Assembly: GCA_030146385.1 (NCBI GenBank)
Contig: JASLBX010000408.1
Span: forward strand, 1 to 12,142
Length of the DNA stretch: 12,142 bases
Source: Jiangellaceae bacterium
GTDB taxonomy: Bacteria; Actinomycetota; Actinomycetes; Jiangellales; Jiangellaceae
Reading direction: 5' to 3'
Of this stretch, positions 6,889 to 12,142 are shown one piece after another; position 1 is the stretch's first letter; each line of letters starts with the position of its first letter. The notes beneath the pieces are model-generated. The model saw only the letters and a program-made list of their open reading frames with translations, did no database searches and had not been told where the DNA came from. The position numbers were made by a program, and so were the translations under genes.

Positions 6889-7877
6889 GCGGCGCCCTGG
6901 TCCGAGAGCGTTTCGGCGAGCTCGTACAGGGCGGCCAGGTCGATTCCCGCTGCGATCCGCGGCAACTGGTAGACCGGGCGTCCTGTCTTGTCGATCAGCT
7001 CGCGCTGTTCTGTCTCGAGGGCGACGCGTTCAGCGTGCGCGGTGGCTTCGACCACGAGCCGCGCTACGGCTGTGTCGGTGGCCGCCAGGCCGGCGGTTTT
7101 GAGCCCGTCGTGGATCGCGTCCCGATTCAGCCGTCCGCGGCGGGCGGCGGCGAGGTCGCGGCTGGTGAGGTACTGCTCCCGAACCTGGTTGACGACAATC
7201 GCGCCGACGGGAATCTCGGTGTCGTGCAGATCGTCGATCGCGTCGAGCGTCTCCTGTACCGGCATCTCCTCCAGGAGCGTGACGACGTGCACGGCAGTCT
7301 GCGGGCTGCGGATCAGATCCATGGTCAGTCTGGCGTGCCGGTTCACCGGACCCACGCGGGCGAGCGACGTCACGGCGGCAGTCACATTGAGGAAGCGGCT
7401 GATTCGCCCGGTCGGCGGTGCGTCGAGGACGACCGCGTCGTAGACGGGTCTGCCGTTGGGGGCGCGCCGGCGCGTGACCTCGTAGGTCTTGCCGGTCAGC
7501 AGCACATCGCGCAAACCCGGGGCGACGGTCGTCGCGAAGTCCACGACGCCCATCCGGTCGAGCGCTCGCCCGGCCCGGCCCAGGTGGTAGTACATCTCGA
7601 GGTACTCATGCATCGCCTCGTGCGCGTCGACCGCGAGCCCGTACACGTCGCCACCGCCGGGCGCGACGGCGAGCTTTTTCTCGGCGTATGGCAGGGGAGG
7701 GACGTCGAACAACTGCGCCAGCCCCTGGCGCTCCTCGACCTCGACGAGCAGCACCTTGCGACCGCCGGACGCGAGCGCGAGTGCGAGCGCTGCCGCCACC
7801 GTCGTCTTGCCAGTGCCCCCCTTGCCGGTGACGACGTGCAACCGCACGCCCTCCCAGTGCCGTTCGTCCACACTCAT
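6885..7877 (-). CDS. ArsA/Get3-like ATPase, first subunit (Rv3679/BagA-like)
   Basis: This 330-residue ATPase belongs to the same family as its downstream partner. Its loop is the full deviant Walker A, TGKGGTGKTT, with signature Lys19 and Lys24; switch II is VVLDAPPTG, close to the DxAPTGH of Get3, and IVVNQV is the nucleotide-base contact. The usual DP of switch I is replaced by VEVEER. It has no cysteine at all, so the zinc-clasped dimer of eukaryotic Get3 cannot form; pairing with the neighbouring subunit is expected. It matches Rv3679 of M. tuberculosis by context. The start is uncertain: ATG at 7877 has AAGG directly against it, too close for a ribosome site. It could be translated leaderless from a TACGCT box at 7890-7885, or begin at GTG 7871, for which AAGGA lies at a normal distance. 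It is followed immediately by the coupled second ATPase. Confidence 0.9.
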   Translation of the reverse strand: MSVDERHWEGVRLHVVTGKGGTGKTTVAAALALALASGGRKVLLVEVEERQGLAQLFDVPPLPYAEKKLAVAPGGGDVYGLAVDAHEAMHEYLEMYYHLGRAGRALDRMGVVDFATTVAPGLRDVLLTGKTYEVTRRRAPNGRPVYDAVVLDAPPTGRISRFLNVTAAVTSLARVGPVNRHARLTMDLIRSPQTAVHVVTLLEEMPVQETLDAIDDLHDTEIPVGAIVVNQVREQYLTSRDLAAARRGRLNRDAIHDGLKTAGLAATDTAVARLVVEATAHAERVALETEQRELIDKTGRPVYQLPRIAAGIDLAALYELAETLSDQGAA

Positions 7878-7884
7878 CCTTGGC

Positions 7885-7890
7885 AGCGTA
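7885..7890 (-). promoter_or_regulatory. Possible -10 box of the ATPase operon
   Basis: TACGCT, read on the minus strand, lies seven bases before ATG 7877, the spacing expected of a leaderless transcript. No recognisable -35 hexamer sits 16-18 bases further upstream, so support is limited. The ATPase operon needs a promoter of its own or must be read through from the dehydrogenase operon across the toxin-antitoxin remnant. Confidence 0.3.
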
Positions 7891-7926
7891 GGCGACGCCG
7901 CGACGCGGGACAGCTCGTTGCGCCGT

Positions 7927-8276
7927 TCATTGCTTCAGGGTGGCTAGCCTTCGGCCATGGACGTGATCGACATTGTCGGAGAGTCGTGCGCCCGGGCCTC
8001 GAACGTTACGCAGTGCGAGTGACGAGATTGGGCTTTGCTCCCGAAGCGTCCGCCCTTGGACATTGCCAGGCCAACGGGCGCCACCCGACAGCTGGCCACT
8101 GCCCTGCCTAGGCGAACCTGGCGGCGGGCGTCACCCCAGACCTGGCCGACGACCATGGCTGGGACGTGGATATCTCGCCCAGCTTCCAGGGCAAGGTGGT
8201 GGCGCGCCCACATCCTGCGATCGTTGCTATCGAGGGCAAGTAGTGCACCGGCGTCATACACGTAGGGAACTGTCAC
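7927..8276 (-). pseudogene. Degraded PIN-domain (VapC-like) toxin
   Basis: From GTG 8276 the frame gives a clear PIN-domain start, VYDAGALLALDSNDRRMW (first metal ligand D8), then HVPAMVVGQVWGDARRQVRL and CRVAPVG, as in actinobacterial VapC-like RNases. After about residue 72 the frame loses the family pattern and stops at 7944 after 110 codons, shorter than the usual 130 or so, with no D-x-x-DA acidic motif. Pieces of a PIN C-terminus appear in other frames: VTFEARAHDS in the first frame, and SDNVDHVHGRRLATLKQ ending at TGA 7929-7927 in another. I infer at least one and probably two or three frameshifts. The GTG overlaps the TGA of the antitoxin remnant by four bases (GTGA), the normal arrangement of such operons. 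An active toxin is unlikely because the catalytic acidic residues of the second half are gone. Confidence 0.72.
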
Positions 8277-8443
8277 GCGGCACCCGGAGCCCGATCGGTG
8301 CCACCAAGCAACTCGGCGTCCGCTGCGGCCATCTCTGCTTGCGCCGCGGCCAGCTCTTGTGGCGTGAATGTGCCGTGCTCGGCCTGCCACTCTGCGACTG
8401 CCGCACGCCCTTGGAGCGGGCTGGACGCCGAAGTCGGCGACGC
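8273..8443 (-). pseudogene. Antitoxin remnant, N-terminus lost
   Basis: Reading on from the stop of the E2 gene in the same frame, 56 codons stay open to TGA at 8275-8273. The second half, AVAEWQAEHGTFTPQELAAA, followed by an Ala/Glu-rich helix, resembles the C-terminal toxin-binding part of small VapB-type antitoxins, which often read EHG-x-x-(T/S)-x-E-E-L. No ATG, GTG or TTG lies at a useful position upstream, and no DNA-binding ribbon-helix-helix or AbrB segment can be seen, so the 5' half appears deleted. Its stop overlaps the GTG of the PIN-domain remnant. Identification rests on the C-terminal pattern and on the neighbour, so it is an inference, although the pair fits together well. Confidence 0.6.
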
Positions 8444-9829
8444 TTAGAGATCGGCGAGCAGGCTGAGCGGACGTTCGACGCAATCGGCGACGTAGCGCAG
8501 GAAGCCGCCGGCCGTGCCGCCATCGCACACCCGGTGGTCGAATGTCAGCGACAGCTGAGTCACCTTCCGCACCGCCAGCTGGCCGTCCACCGCCCAGGGC
8601 TTGTCCACGATCCGTCCCAGGCCGACCAGCGCCGCCTCCGGGTGGTTGATGATCGGCGTCGAACCGTCCACCCCGAACACGCCGTAGTTATTCAGCGTGA
8701 TCGTGCCGCCGGTGAGGTCGGACGGGTTGACCTTGCCGTCGCGCGCAGCGGCGGTAAGGCGGGCGATCTCCTCGCCCAGCTGGACGGTCGTCATCCGGTG
8801 CGCGTCCTTGACCACCGGGACGACAAGCCCGCGATCGGTCTGCGTGGCGAAACCGAGATGGACGTGACCGTGCTGGACGATCTCGTCGACTTCGACCGAG
8901 GAGTTGAGCTCCGGGTAGCGCGTCAGGCCGGCCACCACGAATCGCGCTAGCAGAGCCATCAGGCCGACACCGGGGTGCGCCGCGCGCAGGGCCTCGCGGG
9001 CCTCGATCAGTCCGGTGGCGTCCACGTCGACCCACGTCGTGACGTCGGGGATCTCGCGCCGGCTCGTCGACAGCTTGTCGGCGATGGCCCGCCGCACGCC
9101 GCGGAGCGGAATGCGCTTGTCCTCCAACCCGCCGATGGCCGGGGCGCCAGCTGCGGGCTGCGCGGCAGCGGAGATCGTTGCTGCTTCGACGTCCCGTCGC
9201 AAGATCACACCAGCCGGTCCGGATCCGGTCAGCGTCGAGAGGTCCAGGCCGCGTTCGCGAGCCAGCCGGCGTACGACCGGCGAGATGACCCTGGGTGCGC
9301 CGGCACTGGCTGGCGCCTCCGCCGGTTCGTGCGCCCGCTGAGTTGCTGTTGCGTCGGACGTAGCAGCGCCGTTAACCCCCGCTGATACCGGCCCATGGCG
9401 CGCGCGCCGGACCGCCCGGCGGGACGACCTGCTTCCGGACTGGGTGCCGTATCCGACCAGCACGGCGCCCGAGCCGGCGCGCTCTTCGGCCCGGACTATC
9501 TCGGCGGCGCGTGCGGCCGGGTCGTCCAGCGGCGCGATGGTCAACAGTGGCTGTCCGACGGCGATGGTGTCGCCCGGCGCACCGTGCAGCGCCTGGACCG
9601 TACCCGCGTACGGGCACGGAACCTCGACCGCCGCCTTGGCCGTCTCGACCTCGACGACGATGTCGTCCACGCCGACCGTGTCGCCCTCGGCCACCCGCCA
9701 GCTGAGGATCTCGGCCTCGGTCAGCCCTTCACCCAGGTCCGGCAACCGAAAGACCTGCTGATCATCGGCATTCTCCGGTTGCATGGCCCGGGAAGTGCCG
9801 GTGATCACCGGATCGTCGTTGGAGGTCAT
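8444..9829 (-). CDS. bkdC: 2-oxoacid dehydrogenase E2, dihydrolipoamide acyltransferase
   Basis: This 461-residue core acyltransferase accepts the acyl group from E1 on its lipoyl arm and passes it to CoA. The N-terminal lipoyl domain (about 24-102) has LPDLGEGLTEAEI and the lipoylated lysine K65 in VETAKAAVEVP. An Ala/Arg-rich linker follows, then the peripheral subunit-binding domain (about 180-216, VISPVVRRLARERGLDL with GPAGVILRRDV). The catalytic domain (about 235-461) ends with FDHRVCDGG, giving the active-site His432 and Asp436. ATG at 9829 overlaps the stop of the E1beta gene by four bases (ATGA); a further in-frame GTG at 9874 would overlap E1beta by 49 bases and adds residues unlike the family. 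There is one lipoyl domain, as is common in BkdC-type E2s. Substrate class (branched-chain 2-oxoacids or pyruvate) cannot be fixed from sequence alone; the branched-chain type is favoured by resemblance to the BkdABC family. Confidence 0.93.
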   Translation of the reverse strand: MTSNDDPVITGTSRAMQPENADDQQVFRLPDLGEGLTEAEILSWRVAEGDTVGVDDIVVEVETAKAAVEVPCPYAGTVQALHGAPGDTIAVGQPLLTIAPLDDPAARAAEIVRAEERAGSGAVLVGYGTQSGSRSSRRAVRRARHGPVSAGVNGAATSDATATQRAHEPAEAPASAGAPRVISPVVRRLARERGLDLSTLTGSGPAGVILRRDVEAATISAAAQPAAGAPAIGGLEDKRIPLRGVRRAIADKLSTSRREIPDVTTWVDVDATGLIEAREALRAAHPGVGLMALLARFVVAGLTRYPELNSSVEVDEIVQHGHVHLGFATQTDRGLVVPVVKDAHRMTTVQLGEEIARLTAAARDGKVNPSDLTGGTITLNNYGVFGVDGSTPIINHPEAALVGLGRIVDKPWAVDGQLAVRKVTQLSLTFDHRVCDGGTAGGFLRYVADCVERPLSLLADL

Positions 9830-10839
9830 GCCGGAACCGCCTCGAGGAACCTGTGGTCGGGCTCGTCGTCCCACTGGAGGCGCGCGACGGTGTCGAGCAC
9901 CCGGTCCACACCGGGCAAGTAGTGCTTCTCGACCATGGGCGGCGGGTACGGGATGTCCCAGCCGGTGACGCGCAGCACCGGCGCCGCCAGCGAGTGGAAG
10001 CAGCGCTCCTGGACCCGCGCGGCGATCTCGGCGCTGACACTGGCGAAGCCGGCCGCCTCGGAGACCACCACGCAGCGACCGGTCTTGCTCACCGATGCCG
10101 CCACGGTCTCGTCGTCGAACGGGACGATCGTCCGTAGGTCGACGACTTCGAGATCCCAGCCTTCGTCCTCGGCGGCGGTCGCGGCCTCGAGGGCTACCGG
10201 CACCGTGGGGCCGTACGCGACGAGCGTCGCGTCGGCGCCGTTCCGGCGGACGGCCGCCCGGCCGAACGGGTCGGTCTCGACGGGCGTCGTCACGTCCGCC
10301 TTCGACCAGTACAGCTTCTTCGGCTCCATGAACACGACCGGGTCGGGGTCGTCGATCGCCTGCCGCAGCAGCGAGTAGGCGTCCTCGACGGTTGCGGGGG
10401 TGACTACCTTCAGGCCCGGTGTGTGGGCGTAGTAGGCCTCGGACGAGTCGGAGTGGTGCTCGACGCCGCCGATGCCACCGGCGTACGGCACCCGGATGAC
10501 CATCGGGACGTTCACCGCGCCGCGGGTGCGGTTGCGCATTTTGGCCACATGCGAGACGAGCTGTTCGAACGCCGGGTAGGCGAACGCGTCGAACTGCATC
10601 TCGACGACGGGCTTGAACCCGTTCATCGACATGCCGAGCGCGAACCCCACGATGCCGCTTTCGGCGAGCGGGGTGTCGAAGCAGCGGTCCTCCCCGAAGT
10701 CGCGGGCCAGCCCGTCGGTGATGCGGAACACGCCGCCGAGCGTGCCGACGTCCTCACCAAACATTACGACCGACTCGTCGTCGGTCATCGCGTCGCGCAG
10801 AGCCGCGTTGAGCGCCTGCGCCATGGTCATGCTGGGCAT
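9826..10839 (-). CDS. bkdB: 2-oxoacid dehydrogenase E1 beta subunit
   Basis: The 337-residue beta subunit of the thiamine-diphosphate-dependent E1 decarboxylase. The N-terminal pyrimidine-binding domain shows FGEDVGTLGGVFR and DTPLAESG, where Glu60 is the residue expected to activate the cofactor. GIGGVEHHSDSSEAYYAHTPG and VVTPATVEDAYSLL follow, and the C-terminal domain contains VVDLRTIVPFDDE and the closing LRVTGWDIPYPPP. ATG at 10839 shares one base with the TGA of the E1alpha gene (TGATG), and GGAGGGAG lies seven bases upstream inside the E1alpha gene. An ATG-less extension to 10872 is therefore not needed; Met4 and Met6 are weaker alternatives. It works as an alpha2beta2 tetramer with the product of the preceding gene, bound to E2. 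Family resemblance is to BkdB of actinomycetes; PdhB is the alternative name for the same architecture. Confidence 0.94.
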   Translation of the reverse strand: MPSMTMAQALNAALRDAMTDDESVVMFGEDVGTLGGVFRITDGLARDFGEDRCFDTPLAESGIVGFALGMSMNGFKPVVEMQFDAFAYPAFEQLVSHVAKMRNRTRGAVNVPMVIRVPYAGGIGGVEHHSDSSEAYYAHTPGLKVVTPATVEDAYSLLRQAIDDPDPVVFMEPKKLYWSKADVTTPVETDPFGRAAVRRNGADATLVAYGPTVPVALEAATAAEDEGWDLEVVDLRTIVPFDDETVAASVSKTGRCVVVSEAAGFASVSAEIAARVQERCFHSLAAPVLRVTGWDIPYPPPMVEKHYLPGVDRVLDTVARLQWDDEPDHRFLEAVPA

Positions 10840-11999
10840 CAGGCGTCTCCCTCCAACTCCTCGGCGAGCCACGTTCGCTGTTCACGCAGTTGCGAGGTCG
10901 GTTCGGCGAACACGTGGTCGAACAGCTGCAGCGGCTCGAGCTTCGGGTCGGCGTTCAGTCCGTCCCGCACCTGACCGGCGAACACCTCGGCCTGCTTGCG
11001 TGCTCCGCCGATGTCCTCATCGGTCAGCGCGCCCGTCGAGAGCAGGTACGACTCCAGCCGGGCGACGGGGTCACGGCGCTCCCACTCGGCAACCTCGGAC
11101 TCGTCGCGGTAGCGTGTGGCGTCGTCCGCGTTGGTGTGCGCCTCGATGCGGTACGTGTGTGCCTCGACCAGTACCGGCCCCTCGCCGGCCCGGGCGCTCT
11201 CAACGGCGTGCTGCAAAACTGCGAGGACGGCCATCGGGTCGTTGCCGTCGACCTGTTCGCTGCGGATGCCGTACCCCACGCCCTTGTACGCGAGAGCCGG
11301 GGCGGCGGTCTGCTTCGAGAGCGGGACGGAGATCGCGAACCCGTTGTTCTGGATCAGAAAGACCACCGGAGCCTGGTACACGGCGGCGAAGTTGAGCGCC
11401 TCGTGGAAGTCGCCCTCGCTCGTGCCGCCGTCGCCGACGAAGACCATGGCCACGGTGTCCTCGCCGCGGCGCTTGGCCGCGTAGGCGTGGCCGACCGCGT
11501 GCGGTGCCTGGGTGCCGAGCGGGGTGCACTGCGGTGCGGTGCGGTGTTCTTTCGGGTCATAGCCGCAGTGCCAGTCGCCGCGCAGCAACGTCAGGGCCTC
11601 GACCGGATCGATGTCGCGGGTGATCAGCGCCATGGAGTCGCGGTAGGTCGGGAACAGCCAGTCCGTCGGCCGGAGGGCGAGCACGCCGCCGACCTGACAG
11701 GCCTCCTGGCCGTGGCTCGACGGATACACGGCGAGACGTCCCTGCTTGGTCAGCGCGGTGGCCTGAGCGTCGAACCGGCGGCCGACCACCATCCGGCGAT
11801 AAGCCTCGACGAGCAGGTCGGCGTCCGGCTCCCCATACGCCGCGCGGCGGGATTTCGTGGTGGGCTTGCCGTCCTCATCGAGGAACTGGATGGGCTTGCC
11901 CGCAGGCAGCAGCGCTGCGGCGCCCTCAGCGGTTCCGGTGGCGGCAGGTCGAGATGCGGCACGGCGCTTGGCGGCCGTACCGGCTTCGCGGGTGGTCAT
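10839..11999 (-). CDS. bkdA: 2-oxoacid dehydrogenase E1 alpha subunit
   Basis: The 386-residue alpha subunit decarboxylates the 2-oxoacid and transfers the acyl group to the E2 lipoyl arm. The thiamine-diphosphate motif runs from GDG (189-191) to NN (218-219) with the usual spacing, written GDGGTSEGDFHEALNF then FLIQNN. Upstream are the E1alpha landmarks YPSSHGQEA and FPTYRDS; downstream YRIEAHTNADDATRYR holds the loop histidine that guides the lipoyl group. The first 50 residues are Ala/Lys-rich and probably flexible, an extension common in actinobacterial homologues. ATG at 11999 follows AGGGGTGA by six bases. First gene of the operon; the next two overlap end to start. The complex also needs a dihydrolipoamide dehydrogenase (E3), which is not in this window. 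Products are branched acyl-CoAs that serve in Val/Leu/Ile catabolism and as primers for branched fatty acids; pyruvate as the substrate (PdhA) cannot be excluded. Confidence 0.93.
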   Translation of the reverse strand: MTTREAGTAAKRRAASRPAATGTAEGAAALLPAGKPIQFLDEDGKPTTKSRRAAYGEPDADLLVEAYRRMVVGRRFDAQATALTKQGRLAVYPSSHGQEACQVGGVLALRPTDWLFPTYRDSMALITRDIDPVEALTLLRGDWHCGYDPKEHRTAPQCTPLGTQAPHAVGHAYAAKRRGEDTVAMVFVGDGGTSEGDFHEALNFAAVYQAPVVFLIQNNGFAISVPLSKQTAAPALAYKGVGYGIRSEQVDGNDPMAVLAVLQHAVESARAGEGPVLVEAHTYRIEAHTNADDATRYRDESEVAEWERRDPVARLESYLLSTGALTDEDIGGARKQAEVFAGQVRDGLNADPKLEPLQLFDHVFAEPTSQLREQRTWLAEELEGDA

Positions 12000-12120
12000 C
12001 GAAGGTCACCCCTGAGTCGGTATGTGCGGGCCCCCGGTTTGATTAACTATCGTGCGCCTCGTGAGATAGTCATCTCAACAACTGTCACGAATCAGCGACA
12101 GATGGCTCTCGGAGCAGCTC
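12000..12120. promoter_or_regulatory. Divergent regulatory region of the bkd operon with two inverted repeats
   Basis: Between bkdA and the gene starting at 12121 lies TGAGAT-AGTC-ATCTCA (12062-12077), a perfect six-base inverted repeat with a four-base centre, and about five bases further a second repeat, CTGTC and GACAG (12082-12101, ten-base spacer). On the minus strand GATAGT (12050-12045) could be the -10 box of bkdA with a weak -35 (ATGACT) overlapping the first repeat. In several bacteria bkd operons are controlled by a divergently encoded Lrp/AsnC-type regulator, and a site of this size would suit such a protein; this is inference. Confidence 0.45.
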
Positions 12121-12142
12121 ATGACCGACCAGACGTCTTGGG
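12121..12142 (+). CDS. Start of divergent gene (first seven codons only)
   Basis: ATG at 12121 follows GGAG (12111-12114) with a six-base spacer and opens a frame reading MTDQTSW to the window edge. Nothing of the product can be recognised from seven residues. From its place, head to head with the bkd operon and next to two inverted repeats, a transcriptional regulator such as an Lrp/AsnC-type BkdR is a reasonable guess but no more than that. Confidence 0.45.

Noticed and set aside
6873..8111. A 412-codon open frame on the plus strand
   Set aside because: It lies opposite two clear ATPase genes, has no family motif, and is Arg/Gly/His-rich as expected of antisense frames in high-GC DNA.
7927..8443. 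A mobile element as the source of the bkd / ATPase junction
   Set aside because: I found no transposase or integrase fragment, no terminal inverted repeats and no tRNA or attachment-site duplication; only the toxin-antitoxin remnant is visible.
9830..9874. An upstream GTG start for the E2 gene
   Set aside because: It would overlap E1beta by 49 bases and add an Arg/Pro-rich segment foreign to E2 proteins; the ATGA overlap at 9829 is the usual junction.
1..12142. CRISPR arrays, tRNA or rRNA genes, riboswitches
   Set aside because: No spaced repeats, cloverleaf sequences or known leader motifs were seen; the only tandem repeat is the coding one in ponA2.

Overview
The window is high-GC DNA (roughly two thirds G+C by eye). 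It comes from an actinomycete: it carries a WhiB-family iron-sulfur protein, a PASTA-tailed class A penicillin-binding protein of the PonA2 type, a pair of Get3/ArsA-like ATPases and a BkdABC-type E1alpha/E1beta/E2 operon. The order ponA2 - whiB4 - two ArsA-like ATPases is the one I recall from Mycobacterium tuberculosis (Rv3682-Rv3681c-Rv3680-Rv3679) and Streptomyces (around wblA). The WhiB protein looks closer to the Streptomyces WblA form. I cannot name the genus.

Layout, left to right. (1) 1-1187, minus: membrane acyltransferase (acyltransferase-3 family), its C-terminal end cut by the window edge. (2) 1331-2767, plus: bacterial lipase maturation factor family membrane protein, divergent from (1). 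(3) 2780-5203, minus: bifunctional penicillin-binding protein, convergent with (2). (4) 5204-5450: divergent regulatory region. (5) 5451-5741, plus: WhiB4/WblA, ending in a small hairpin shared with (6). (6) 5758-6888 and 6885-7877, minus: two Get3/ArsA-like ATPases joined by a 4-nt ATGA overlap. (7) 7927-8443, minus: remains of a type II toxin-antitoxin pair, with a PIN-domain toxin damaged by frameshifts and an antitoxin that has lost its N-terminus. (8) 8444-11999, minus: branched-chain 2-oxoacid (or pyruvate) dehydrogenase operon E1alpha-E1beta-E2, tightly overlapped, with no E3 gene in view. (9) 12000-12120: divergent regulatory region with two inverted repeats. (10) 12121 onward, plus: the first seven codons of a divergent gene, possibly the operon's regulator.

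Function. The central block combines peptidoglycan synthesis (PonA2), a redox-responsive Fe-S regulator (WhiB4/WblA) and a probable membrane-protein targeting or stress ATPase pair. The right block feeds branched-chain acyl-CoA into catabolism and into branched fatty acid primers. The broken toxin-antitoxin module lies exactly between these two blocks and marks a likely rearrangement junction. I see no intact mobile element, CRISPR array, tRNA or rRNA. I found no convincingly new system: the most unusual points are the decayed toxin-antitoxin junction, the asymmetric nucleotide-binding loops of the ATPase pair, and the operator-like repeats before the bkd operon.
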